Of a stretch of DNA of 64,000 nucleotides, positions 1-8,395 are shown one piece after another (within the stretch, counting starts at the first letter, position 1; every line of letters starts with the position of its first letter). The position numbers were made by a program, and so were the translations under genes. Below the pieces are notes generated by a model. It had not been told where the DNA came from. It worked only from the letters and a program-made list of their open reading frames with translations, and made no database searches. Source of the stretch: Rhizobiaceae bacterium (GTDB lineage Bacteria > Pseudomonadota > Alphaproteobacteria > Rhizobiales > Rhizobiaceae); NCBI GenBank assembly GCA_905339215.1, contig CAJPFN010000012.1, positions 21,034-85,033 on the forward strand. Reading direction: 5' to 3'.

Positions 1-771
1 CGTCTCTGTGTTGATGGAACCGACGATGGCGCGCAGCAGGTGTTCTTCCACACGCTTCCTCGACGTCTCGTCGGCAAGCAGGTCGTTGCGCACCTCGACC
101 ATTACGTTCCGCAGACCATTGCGCACGCCATGCTCGATCAGCGTGTGGGTGACGCCGTCTTCCGGCCCATAGGGGTCGTTGCGCCGCACGACGAAGCCCG
201 AGCCGCCGTCGAGCGCGACGATCACACGGTCGGCGAAGCGCGCATCGCTGTCGTGCAGGATGCCGATCTCGACGTCGCGTCGCACGCCCTTGAACACCGG
301 CGTGAAGCTGTGGATCGTGACGAGCACAGTGGGCTGGCCGGCGGCCTTGCGGCGCGCGATCTCCTGCGTCACCGCTGTCTGAAACGGCCGATAGATGCCG
401 TCGACGCGCGCCTGCTTCTCCTCGGCGGGGGCAAAAATGTTGCCCGGTATGTCGAAGATTTCGCTGCACTTCGGGATGGCGCTGTCGGACTCGGGCGGGC
501 GGTTGCAGTCATAGGAGAGCCGCGAAAAGCGCTGGTGGATCAGGACGGCGTCAAGGCCGCGCGACAGAAACAGCGACAGGTCGAGCGCGCCCGGGTCCCA
601 GGCGATATGGCTTGAGCGCAGCTCCTCCGAGAGCCCGAGGTCGCCGAGGCTGCGCGGGATCACTCGCGACGCATGCTCGCAGATCAACAGGACCGGCGAG
701 CGGCCTTCCGGACGCTCCATGGCGACCGGGCTTCCTTCTTCGGCGGCAAGGATCGTGTTCAACGGTTCCAC
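1..771 (-). CDS. N-formylglutamate amidohydrolase family protein (partial, runs off window start)
   Basis: The minus-strand frame stays open from a GTG at 771 to the window edge, about 257 codons, so the C-terminus is missing. The translation has features of the N-formylglutamate amidohydrolase (HutG/FGase) family: an early LLICEHASR segment, then HIAWDPGALDLSLFLSR, RLSYDCNRP and a VTIHSFTPV segment. Members are zinc hydrolases that release formate from N-formyl amino acids, classically in histidine degradation. No other hut gene is visible, so the substrate is open. An ATG at 720 is an alternative start but would drop residues just before the conserved start. It diverges from the RpiR-type regulator at 919. 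Confidence 0.8.
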   Translation of the reverse strand, partial: MEPLNTILAAEEGSPVAMERPEGRSPVLLICEHASRVIPRSLGDLGLSEELRSSHIAWDPGALDLSLFLSRGLDAVLIHQRFSRLSYDCNRPPESDSAIPKCSEIFDIPGNIFAPAEEKQARVDGIYRPFQTAVTQEIARRKAAGQPTVLVTIHSFTPVFKGVRRDVEIGILHDSDARFADRVIVALDGGSGFVVRRNDPYGPEDGVTHTLIEHGVRNGLRNVMVEVRNDLLADETSRKRVEEHLLRAIVGSINTET

Positions 772-798
772 CAGTAATCTTCTTTCTGAAATTAATCG

Positions 799-832
799 TT
801 CAGAATTTTTACCCTGTCAAACGTATTCTGAA
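799..832. promoter_or_regulatory. Inverted repeat in the amidohydrolase/RpiR divergent promoter region
   Basis: TTCAGAAT (799-806) and ATTCTGAA (825-832) are perfect inverted arms 18 bp apart, inside the only AT-rich stretch between the two divergent genes. A related GAAATT lies at 788-793. RpiR-family regulators often bind such repeats, so this is a candidate operator for the regulator at 919. Function is inferred from position and symmetry only. Confidence 0.35.
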
Positions 833-918
833 AATTTCTCTTCACAGCTTGTCCGTTGCGTGACAAGCGGCGGCCGGATGGTGATAAGGTGCTGAAAATA
901 CGGAAGGGCGAGCGCGCT

Positions 919-1791
919 TTGAGCACCGACACGACAGTCCAGGACACCATAAGGGCAAGCTTCGAGCGCCTGACGCCGTCCGAGCGGCAGCTGGCGCAGG
1001 CGCTGACGTCGCACTACCCGATGTCGGCCCTCGGCTCGATCACGACCATCGCCCAGCAGGCCGGCGTGTCGACGCCGACCGTGGTGCGCATGGTCCGCAA
1101 GCTGGGCTTCAAGGGCTTTCCGGATTTCCAGGCGCGTATCCACGAGGAACTCGAGACAACGCTCTCGACCCCGATCGCCAAGCACGACCGCTGGGCCAAC
1201 GACGCACCCGACGCGCACATTCTCAACCGATTCGCGGAGGCTACCATCGCCAACCTGCGCGAAACGCTGTCGGGCATCCGGACCAGCGACTTCGACCACG
1301 CGCGCGACCTGCTCAAGGACCTGCGCAACCATGTCTACATCGTCGGCGGGCGCATTACGAAGTCGGTCGCGGAATATCTCTTCACCCACTGCCAGGTGAT
1401 CCGGCCGAACGTCACGCTGATCGCGCCGACGCCGAGCACATGGCCGCACTACGCGCTGAACATGAAGGCGGGCGACGTGCTGGTGATCTTCGACATCCGC
1501 CGCTACGAGCGTGAGATCGAGACGCTGAACCGCATCGCGGCGGAACGCGGCATGCACACGATCCTATTCACCGACCGGTGGAAATCGCCGGTGACGAAGA
1601 CCGCCACCGTCGTCTTCCGTGTCGAGACCGAGGTGCCCTCGGCATGGGATTCCTCCGTCGTGATGCTGTTCGTCGTCGAGGCGCTGATCGAGGCGCTGCA
1701 AAGCTCGGCCTGGAAAACCACCCGCGACCGCATGAAGGACCTCGAGGGGCTGCTGGAGACGAGCCAGCTATTTCGCAAGCCGCGAGTGTAG
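919..1791 (+). CDS. MurR/RpiR family transcriptional regulator
   Basis: The product is about 290 residues with the two-part RpiR layout. An N-terminal helix-turn-helix (LTPSERQLAQAL, then ITTIAQQAGVSTPTVVRMVRKLGF) is followed by a C-terminal SIS domain, seen as YIVGGRITKSVAEYLFTH and later GDVLVIFDIRRYERE. SIS domains bind phosphosugars or related metabolites. I chose the TTG at 919, just before the conserved N-terminus and after GGAAGG; in-frame GTG 889 and TTG 856 are possible. It probably controls the divergent amidohydrolase gene or the adjacent leftward catabolic operon. The effector is unknown. Confidence 0.85.
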   Translation: MSTDTTVQDTIRASFERLTPSERQLAQALTSHYPMSALGSITTIAQQAGVSTPTVVRMVRKLGFKGFPDFQARIHEELETTLSTPIAKHDRWANDAPDAHILNRFAEATIANLRETLSGIRTSDFDHARDLLKDLRNHVYIVGGRITKSVAEYLFTHCQVIRPNVTLIAPTPSTWPHYALNMKAGDVLVIFDIRRYEREIETLNRIAAERGMHTILFTDRWKSPVTKTATVVFRVETEVPSAWDSSVVMLFVVEALIEALQSSAWKTTRDRMKDLEGLLETSQLFRKPRV

Positions 1792-1828
1792 TCCAAGTGG
1801 CGTTCCCCGCGCCGAAACCGCCTACCCG

Positions 1829-2476
1829 CTAATCGATGGAGTTCTTAAGGTAATTGATGATTCTTGTAATGCTGGAATTGATCAATGCCTCGGCCAGTAT
1901 CGTATTTCTGTCAATTATGGCGCCAATGATATGAAGATGCCTGGTCTTCACGTCATCGATCGACAGCGTCTGATTCATATGCATGCGATTTATTATGCGT
2001 ATCCGATCAATGATGCTTGCGTACTGGCTCCTCAAGATATCGTTGTTAGAAGCCTGCACGATCTGGGCATGAAAATCAATAAAACGCTCGTTCAAAGAGA
2101 AATAGCTCTCTAGATTTACGTCGATATGGGAATAATATCCGACGCTTTCGCGGATGAGGTTCAACTCCTCGTCGGTGGCCCGTTCGATGCACAAACGGAC
2201 GGCGCATTTCTCAAGCGCCTCGCGGACCAGATAGGTATCGATCACCTCGGCAAGAGTGAACCGCTTGACCTGAATTCCCTTGCTCACTCGTTCGACGAGG
2301 CCATCCTGCTGAAGTTTCAGGATGGCGTCGCGGATCGGGGTGCGGCTGATCTTGAATTTTTCCGCGAGAAATTCTTCGGTCAGGAGGGTGCCGGGCGGAA
2401 AGGTGAAGTCGATTATGCTCCTCTTGAAGGTGTGATAAGCCGCATCCTTTTTCGCGTTCGACGCTTCCTGGCCCAT
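1829..2476 (-). CDS. GntR family transcriptional regulator, FCD subfamily
   Basis: This 215-residue protein has an N-terminal winged HTH (FPPGTLLTEEFLAEKFKISRTPIRDAILKLQQDGLV) and a C-terminal all-helical FCD ligand domain. Its length is typical of the FadR/VanR group. It is the last gene of the leftward operon and starts 12 bp after the racemase-like gene, so it is probably a local repressor responding to the pathway substrate. The gene is noticeably more AT-rich than its neighbours, especially in its 3' half (ITRIINYLKNSID), a possible sign of separate origin. It converges on the RpiR gene with a gap of 37 bp. Confidence 0.88.
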   Translation of the reverse strand: MGQEASNAKKDAAYHTFKRSIIDFTFPPGTLLTEEFLAEKFKISRTPIRDAILKLQQDGLVERVSKGIQVKRFTLAEVIDTYLVREALEKCAVRLCIERATDEELNLIRESVGYYSHIDVNLESYFSLNERFIDFHAQIVQASNNDILRSQYASIIDRIRIINRMHMNQTLSIDDVKTRHLHIIGAIIDRNTILAEALINSSITRIINYLKNSID

Positions 2477-2488
2477 TTCACCCCCGGT

Positions 2489-3226
2489 TCAGTAACGACC
2501 GCTGTAGGTCTTCGGCCTCACCGCTGTCGCGACGTGGTTTATCATCGTCACGAAATCGAAGACCGCTCTACCCGTGTGTCCATGAATTGCGGCCGCATAG
2601 GGCGGCATATTCGAGCACTCGAGAAGGAATGCGCCTATATCGGGATGTTCAGCAAGCAAATCATCCACCGTCTCGAGCATCTCACGCTCGATCGCATCGC
2701 TGTCGAGCGTGTCGGTCTCGTCCAGCATGGGCCCGCGGAAATTCGGCTTTCGTTCCATGCCAGCAACGTGGACCTTCGCCGACGGCTTCGGATAGGCGCG
2801 GGCAAGTAGATCGTCGGTCAGCCGCTCCTTGTTGGCGCAAAGCAGCCCGATCGATTGGTTCGGCCCGAGCAGGGAGCCGATGAACGGAAGCTGGAGCAGG
2901 CTCGAGAGCATCACCGGAATAGAGACGGAGTCGGCGACCAGTTCCTGAAAATGCATCATGTAGCCGCAATCGCTGGTGATCGCTGCCACGCCGGATGCTT
3001 CCAACGCCCTGGCAGTCTCGACCACCTTGTCGGTCAGCGACAGGTCGCCCTCGTCGATGAGGCGCGTAAGCGTGACATCCGGCACCGTCTTATAAAGTAC
3101 CGGATAGTCGTAGGTATAGGCGTTGCCGACGTCGCCGGGAATGAAGGGCGTGCGGCAGTCGATGAGCAAAATCCCGATATCGTGACCATAGCACTCCGCT
3201 TGGCGACGCACCTTGTAGATCGTCAT
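2489..3226 (-). CDS. Aspartate/glutamate racemase family protein
   Basis: The 245-residue protein matches the Asp/Glu/hydantoin racemase fold. It has two candidate catalytic cysteines, one in TSDCGYM (about residue 87) and one in LLECSNMPPYA (about residue 205), the usual two-base arrangement. An IGLLCANKERL segment is also typical of the second lobe. Members interconvert amino-acid or hydantoin enantiomers or act as maleate isomerases or decarboxylases. It starts 12 bp downstream of the oxidoreductase remnant and precedes the GntR gene. Operon context suggests epimerisation of an amino-acid-like substrate, but specificity cannot be read from sequence. Confidence 0.8.
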   Translation of the reverse strand: MTIYKVRRQAECYGHDIGILLIDCRTPFIPGDVGNAYTYDYPVLYKTVPDVTLTRLIDEGDLSLTDKVVETARALEASGVAAITSDCGYMMHFQELVADSVSIPVMLSSLLQLPFIGSLLGPNQSIGLLCANKERLTDDLLARAYPKPSAKVHVAGMERKPNFRGPMLDETDTLDSDAIEREMLETVDDLLAEHPDIGAFLLECSNMPPYAAAIHGHTGRAVFDFVTMINHVATAVRPKTYSGRY

Positions 3227-3238
3227 GGAAATCTCCCT

Positions 3239-4129
3239 TTAATAACGATTTGGTCGTAGAGGACTTAGATCAATCGGCAGCGTATCGCTCCCCGTGATGC
3301 CGGCAAGTGTCAGCCCGATGTCACCATGCTCGAATGCATAAAGAACCTCCGGCCCCACGCTGGACCTGCCGATAACCGGGATGGAATCGGGCATCGAGGG
3401 CCTGAAGCCGAGCCAGTCGGAGGTCTTCGTCCCAAGCGCCGGCAGAAAGCAACGCGCGCGCCGCTCGATCACGGCTGTCCGCACCTTGCGGAACGGCTTG
3501 TCCAGCCCGCCGAGTTCGACCGTCCCCGCTGCGCGAAGGCCTTGGGAGAGCGGGACCATGTAGAAGCCTGCGGACGGGTAGCAGGTCGACGAGTGCAGCA
3601 GTGGCCGATCCGTCTCGAACTCGATATGATAGCCGCGTTCCGTGGGCGTCCGGTACACGTACATGCAACCGTGACGACGAACGAGATCGCGGACATTGGC
3701 TTCGGCGATCAGGCTCGCATGCCCCTCCTCGGCGAGACGGAGCATTTCGCCAAGAACGGCGACGATTTCTTCAACGGGACGTTTCCCGCTCGCGCGAAGA
3801 AAGTGGTAGAGACAGGGCGCCAGTGCCAGCAGATCGTGCCAGTAGATCGACAGCGGCCCGTCGCGGTCGAGCAGCATTCCCGGCAGGCAGCACAGGATGC
3901 CCGGCATGGCCACCGGAAGGCAGGCTCCGAGGGCGATGGTGCAGGCGTCGCCGTAGCTGCACGCATGCCTGTAGTCAGTCGAGGCGGACGGTGGCTCGCG
4001 ATCGACCACCGTTACCCTGTGGCAACTGCGCAGCAGCCACAGGGCGTACGACAATCCCACGACACCGGCGCCGATGACGACGATGTCCTTTCGATCGGAT
4101 TCGCTTGACGGGCAAGGTTCTGATGGCAT
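3239..4129 (-). pseudogene. D-amino-acid oxidoreductase (DadA-like) gene with an internal in-frame deletion
   Basis: From ATG 4129 the frame encodes 296 residues. It starts with an FAD-binding Rossmann motif (DIVVIGAGVVGLSYALWLL) and ends with the family C-terminal GFRPSMPDSIPVIGRS segment. Compared with the full-length relative at 26213-27469 (about 418 residues), the residues after CMYVYRT jump straight to RGYHIEFETDRP, which corresponds to KGYSISIPAADL in the relative. About 130-145 central residues of the FAD/substrate region are absent without a frame change. The product is unlikely to be active. An upstream extension to 4252 is open but lacks homology. It sits between the RidA and racemase-like genes. 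Confidence 0.7.
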
Positions 4130-4202
4130 GCGGGTTTGGAGCTCGATGCTGGGCGCCCTTGCCGCCTGCGGGTCGCCCGGGCCGGTGGATCTGCGGTCTG
4201 CG

Positions 4203-4553
4203 TCAGATCTTCTTGGCGGTGAAGACCACCTCGATCCGCACGTTCCTGCCAAGATCGTTCACGCCGATCGTCGCCCGCGACGGACGATGCTGCGCCGGGA
4301 AGAAGTCCCGCCAAACATCGTTCATCGCCGGTTTGTCGGCCATGTCGGTGATGAATATCTGGGCGAACGCGATCCGCTCGATTGAAGAGCCGGCATCCGC
4401 AAGCAACTGCTTCGCCTGCTCGAGGACGCTGCGCGTCTGCCCCCGAATGTCCTGGGACAAATCCTCACCTATGAGGCCTGCGAGATAGACCGTGTCTCCG
4501 GCGATCGATGCGCCATGCAGGACATCGTAGAGTTCAAGTCGTTCGATCGTCAT
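4203..4553 (-). CDS. RidA/YjgF family protein
   Basis: From ATG 4553 the product is 116 residues with family features: VYLAGLIGEDLSQDIRGQT, the helix QAKQLLADAGSSIERIAF, and the signature-like HRPSRATIGVNDL with NVRIEVVFTAKK at the end. RidA proteins hydrolyse reactive enamines and imines made by amino-acid-metabolising enzymes, or have related deaminase roles. The Arg of the canonical signature appears as PSRATIGV. Its start lies 7 bp after the GlpD-like stop, so the two are co-transcribed. Close pairing with FAD oxidoreductases fits clearing of imine products. Confidence 0.88.
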   Translation of the reverse strand: MTIERLELYDVLHGASIAGDTVYLAGLIGEDLSQDIRGQTRSVLEQAKQLLADAGSSIERIAFAQIFITDMADKPAMNDVWRDFFPAQHRPSRATIGVNDLGRNVRIEVVFTAKKI

Positions 4554-4560
4554 GTCGTGC

Positions 4561-6150
4561 TCAATTCCTCTTCTTGCTTGGTTCGAACAGGTGGTATTCA
4601 CGAAGATACGCATGATACTGCTCGATTTCGTTCTCGACGCGCTCGGCGCCCCATTCGTTCATCTCACGCAGGACCTGGCCGACCTCGTCGACCACGTCGG
4701 TTCCCATGTCCTCCCTCCATCCAAACGGCAGTCGCCTGAACATTATGTCGACGAGGCTTGCCGCCTGTTCATTGTCGACGGCTTCCCTTACCGCCTGCGC
4801 CAGATTTCCGGTTTCCGCGTAGCGAATGTCCGCCGGCACAGGCTGCTGGAAAGCCTCTTCCCGCCGGGACGGGCTCGGCGGCCCGATCTTGGCCTGGACA
4901 GCGCCGGCGACATCACGTCCGGTTTCGCGGTGGAGCATGATGGGGCCGGCGGTCAAGCCGATCACGTTCGGCGCCGATGCCTCTGAAAGGTCGTGCAGTT
5001 CCCTGCGGCGGGCGCCGATGGGATTGCTCAGCTTTTTCTCTCGCTTGTATTTCTCGAGCATGGGCTGATCGTAGGTCCACGGCCGGACGCCCGCCCAGGC
5101 GTAGATGACATCTTCCCTCTTCAGATCGAGGGATGGGAACAAAATACGTGCCTCGCCCAGCAGGAACTGCACTTCCTTTTCCTCGGGGACGATCTTGTCC
5201 CATTCGCCTTCGAAGAGTGTTTCCGTGGCGCCAATGTAGTGGATGCCCTTCCACGGTATGCAATAGATGGGCTGATCATGGCTGCTCATCGTCATGAGCG
5301 CGAAATTCTCGTAGCCCGCCGGCAGCTTGACCGCTATGTGGATTCCCTTGGTCCCGGTGATCTTCCGGCCGGCATACTTCAGCGAGATCGAACCATTGAC
5401 CTGATCGAGCCAGATCCCGGCAAGGTTGACGATGGACTTCGCCCTGACGGTCCTGACTTCGTTCTTTCCGGAGCGCATGTCCTGCACCGAAAGATGCCAG
5501 AGCCCATCGACATGGTTGGCCGAGCGGACATTCGCATAGTTGAGCGCCATGCCGCCTCGCGCCTTCACCTCGAGGATCATGTCGCAGATGATACGCTCGG
5601 GCCAATCGAACTGATAGTCGCGGAACATGAATACGTCCTGGAGCGGCGTGGACTTGTCCAGCGCCGCCAGCAGGCCGTGGTCACGCAGTTCCTTGCGGGG
5701 CAGCCGGCGGTTGTTGATCGGCACCATGCTAGGCCCCAGCAGGCCAAGCGCCTTGAAGCCGAGTTTCAGATGGTAAGGGCGATAGCTCCCGCCGCGGTTG
5801 ATTGGGAAATAGACGTCGAGCGGGTTTACGCGTTCCGGCCGGCCAACGACGAATTCCTCGCGGGTACGCATCGCGAGCTTCGCCATGCGTAAGGCGTCGG
5901 CCAAGGACTTTGGGTCCGTCAGGAAGGTGCGGATCGGCGTATCCGATCCGTTTGCGAAGTATCGCAGCCCCAGATGCAGGAGACGCGTGGATCTGCTGCT
6001 GGTGCCGCCACCGAAGTCTCCCTTATCGAGAACGGCCACGTCGTAACCCTTCCTGACCAACTCCAGGGCGGCCGCTGAACCATTGATTCCGGAGCCGATC
6101 ACCACGGAGTCGAAGACACGGTCGCCGGCAATATCAAGTCGCGATGACAT
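4561..6150 (-). CDS. GlpD-like FAD-dependent glycerol-3-phosphate dehydrogenase/oxidase family protein
   Basis: About 529 residues from ATG 6150 (an upstream start at 6207 adds 19). The N-terminus has the FAD-binding motif VVIGSGINGSAAALELVRKG and the GlpD hallmark SSRSTRLLHLGLRY. Later come YAWAGVRP, TAGPIMLHRETG and a C-terminal helical domain (FGWREDMGTDVVDEVGQVL). It is related to the protein at 9682-11250. GlpD enzymes oxidise glycerol 3-phosphate to DHAP at the membrane, but the pairing with RidA, racemase-like and aminotransferase genes suggests a different hydroxy- or amino-acid substrate. It is the first gene of the leftward operon. Confidence 0.85.
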   Translation of the reverse strand: MSSRLDIAGDRVFDSVVIGSGINGSAAALELVRKGYDVAVLDKGDFGGGTSSRSTRLLHLGLRYFANGSDTPIRTFLTDPKSLADALRMAKLAMRTREEFVVGRPERVNPLDVYFPINRGGSYRPYHLKLGFKALGLLGPSMVPINNRRLPRKELRDHGLLAALDKSTPLQDVFMFRDYQFDWPERIICDMILEVKARGGMALNYANVRSANHVDGLWHLSVQDMRSGKNEVRTVRAKSIVNLAGIWLDQVNGSISLKYAGRKITGTKGIHIAVKLPAGYENFALMTMSSHDQPIYCIPWKGIHYIGATETLFEGEWDKIVPEEKEVQFLLGEARILFPSLDLKREDVIYAWAGVRPWTYDQPMLEKYKREKKLSNPIGARRRELHDLSEASAPNVIGLTAGPIMLHRETGRDVAGAVQAKIGPPSPSRREEAFQQPVPADIRYAETGNLAQAVREAVDNEQAASLVDIMFRRLPFGWREDMGTDVVDEVGQVLREMNEWGAERVENEIEQYHAYLREYHLFEPSKKRN

Positions 6151-6192
6151 GGGCCTCTCGATGATTGAATGCACGCTGAATAGGCTTCGTTC

Positions 6193-6385
6193 GTATACAT
6201 TTGTCAACCAGCCCTCTTTGCGGAAAATGAGCAGAAACGACCCATCGCCGACTGGAATGTTTTTTAAATAATTGTTTTAACATCCTAATTTTTTCGCACA
6301 GCCATTTTTGAAAAATCGAAAGGCACGGTCCGATTGGCGTCGCAGATCGCCATGAACCGCGACGATATGCACTGCTGTATACATA
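6193..6385. promoter_or_regulatory. Two GTATACAT boxes in the divergent GlpD-like/ABC promoter region
   Basis: GTATACAT occurs at 6193-6200, just upstream of the leftward GlpD-like gene, and TGTATACATA at 6376-6385, upstream of the decayed binding-protein gene. The core GTATAC is self-complementary and resembles FCD-type GntR operators. The region between is AT-rich with short T/A tracts and no gene. The operators probably served both divergent operons; this is inferred from position. Confidence 0.35.
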
Positions 6386-6480
6386 CTTGGCAGCACGATT
6401 TTGCTGTCATACGCTTTACTCGTAAAATTGAGGCACTGGCCCTTCGAGCCAAGAGTCCAGGGTTGCAACACAGGGGGGAA

Positions 6481-7262
6481 ATGAAAATGAAGTTGACGAG
6501 AAGGCATGCACTTACGCTTGCGCTCTCGGCGGCGCTTGCACTTCTATCGAACATGGCTGCCCACGCTCAGGAACGGTCCAAGCCTAGGTTCATCGTCGTG
6601 AACGCGAGCGGCGACGAGGAGGTCTTACTACGCGAAGCCTACTGGAACGACTTCGAACGCGACCACGGTATCAAGGTGATCGTGGATGCCCCCGAGAACT
6701 TCGGGAAAATGCGTGCGATGGTCGAATCCGGGAACGTCACCTGGGCCCTTGCCAACCTCGATCCCAATGACGCGCTGCGGGCCTCACGCATGGATCTTCT
6801 GGAAGAGATCGATCCTGCGATCGTCGACAGCTGCGATCCTTGAGGGATAATGCCTTCGCGAACTCGATCAATTCGGTCGTCTTCGCCTATCACAAGGACG
6901 CCTTTCCCGACGGCGGAATAAAGAGCTAGGTCGACTTTTGGGATGTCGAGAAATTCCCCGGCGCGCGCCATGCGCAACAGCCCCTCCGACAATCTCGAGG
7001 CGGCCCTGATGGCCGACGGCGTCGATCCAAAGGATTTCTACCCTCTCGATGTCGACCGCGCGTTCCGCGAGCTCGACGAGATCTATCCGCATGTCGCCGT
7101 CTGGTGGACGACGGCACCCCAGCAGGCGCAACTCCTGCTCCAGAAAGAGGTCGTGGCAACAACGGGCTGGAGCACGAGGCTTTACAATGCGATCAAGAAC
7201 GGCGCGCCGATCGCCATGGAATACAATCAGGGTCTGATGCAGTTCGGCGCTGACGCGCATCA
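6481..7262 (+). pseudogene. ABC transporter substrate-binding protein, PotD/PotF type, decayed
   Basis: ATG 6481 follows a strong GGGGGGAA ribosome site and opens a signal peptide (MKMKLTRRHALTLALSAALALL) ending near AHAQ. The reading frame breaks at a TGA at 6841. Homology continues in another frame (LRDNAFANSINSVVFAYHKDAF), which hits a TAG at 6927-6929 where family members usually have Trp (KS*VDFWDVEKFPG). It then shifts again near 6965 into RNSPSDNLEAALMADGVDPKDFYP, ending around AIKNGAPIAMEYNQGLM. At least two frameshifts and one nonsense mutation are present. The homologous intact gene in this window is at 15119. Confidence 0.8.
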
Positions 7263-7289
7263 GGAATGGCTAGGTTCCGTCCGCCGGCC

Positions 7290-7635
7290 CAGCCGGCCCA
7301 GACCCCGTGCAACTGGCCTTCCGGTCGATCCTCATCGCGGTGTTTCTGGCCGCCTTCATCGAGCCCAGCCTGCTGTCGGTCATCGTCATTCTCGCCGTCA
7401 CGCGATGGGCGGTGGTGGCACGCGTCTCCCGGGCAATCACGGCGCGATTCTGACCAGGAGCTATGTCGAACCGGCCATGATCTCCGGCGACAGCGCCTGG
7501 CGTGTCGTGCGCGACTGCATCCTGCCGAATCTGTGGATCCCTCTGCTGATCCTGATGTCTGCGGAACTCAGCCTCATCATCCTGGCCATTCCGATCGCCA
7601 GGATGATTGCCGAGAAGCTTGGCATCAAGGGCTGA
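7290..7635 (+). pseudogene. ABC transporter permease fragment (DppC-like)
   Basis: Two out-of-frame pieces match a binding-protein-dependent permease of the peptide/nickel class. The first is VQLAFRSILIAVFLAAF with ILAVTRWAVVARVSRAI from 7290 to a TGA near 7452. The second, in the next frame, is LTRSYVEPAMISGDSAWRVV followed by ILPNLWIPLLILMSAELSLI, ending at TGA 7635. This corresponds to the EAA loop and the last membrane segments. The binding-protein remnant upstream is of the polyamine type, so the two fragments probably come from different transporters joined by deletion. Confidence 0.65.
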
Positions 7636-7689
7636 GGCCGCCGGCGTCAACAAGAGGTGCATGCCGATTCAAGGAAACGGCATTATCGT

Positions 7690-8388
7690 CTAACGCTCAG
7701 GGTCTTCCTGCCCGTCTAGATTGAGCGCCGACATCGCCTCGATCACCATCTGGGCCTTTGACTGCAGGTGCTCACGCAGGAGATTCCCAAGTGTGTTGCC
7801 GTGGCGCAGCTCGAACGCGGCCATCATGGCCTCGTGCTGTTCCATCGCCTCGCGCCAGCGGGAGGGCGATTTCTTTGCGACGAAACGGATAGCGTGCGTG
7901 CGCACCAGAAGCTGCTCGTAAAGCGCGCTCAGCGCCTCGTTCGCGGCGATCCGGAAAAACTCCTGATGGATTTGCCGGTTGATCTCGATGTACTGGAACG
8001 GGTCGCCGTCCCGGTAGTGCCGGGTCATCTGGTCGTGCAGCTTGCGCATGCCCTTGATGTCCGCGTCGCTGGCATTGGCGCAGGCCAGTTCCCCGGCGAG
8101 AGCCTCCAGGGCGCCCATGATCGGGAAGAGGTCGGCGATCTCTTTGTAGGTGATCCTTGAGACCCGGGCGCCGCGGTTCTGCTCGACTGTGACCAGTCCT
8201 TCCGCCGTCAGAACCTTGATCGCCTCGCGGAGCGGCGTCCGTGAGACGTTGAACAGTTTGCAGAGTTCGGGCTCCATGATCTTGTCGCCGGGCTTCAACT
8301 GCCCCTCGACAATCATGCGCCTGATATGCGTTACGATCTCGCCGCTCAGGCTGCGGCGGTTGATCATCGGCTCCGAAAGCACGTTCAT
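7690..8388 (-). CDS. GntR family transcriptional regulator, FCD subfamily
   Basis: The 232-residue protein has the N-terminal GntR winged helix (LKPGDKIMEPELCKLFNVSRTPLREAIKVLTAEGLVTVEQNRG) and an FCD helical domain with the usual metal/ligand region (YIEINRQIHQEFFRIAANEAL). It follows the aminotransferase gene with an 8-bp gap on the same strand, so it is co-transcribed and likely regulates it. A palindrome-like TGAATTATGCATTCA at 9622-9636, in the aminotransferase/GlpD-like divergent region, is a possible target of this or another local GntR protein. Confidence 0.9.
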   Translation of the reverse strand: MNVLSEPMINRRSLSGEIVTHIRRMIVEGQLKPGDKIMEPELCKLFNVSRTPLREAIKVLTAEGLVTVEQNRGARVSRITYKEIADLFPIMGALEALAGELACANASDADIKGMRKLHDQMTRHYRDGDPFQYIEINRQIHQEFFRIAANEALSALYEQLLVRTHAIRFVAKKSPSRWREAMEQHEAMMAAFELRHGNTLGNLLREHLQSKAQMVIEAMSALNLDGQEDPER

Positions 8389-8395
8389 CGGAGGC

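Noticed and set aside
1..615. Plus-strand frames in the first 600 bp
   Set aside because: They are shadows of the minus-strand N-formylglutamate amidohydrolase gene, which has recognisable motifs.
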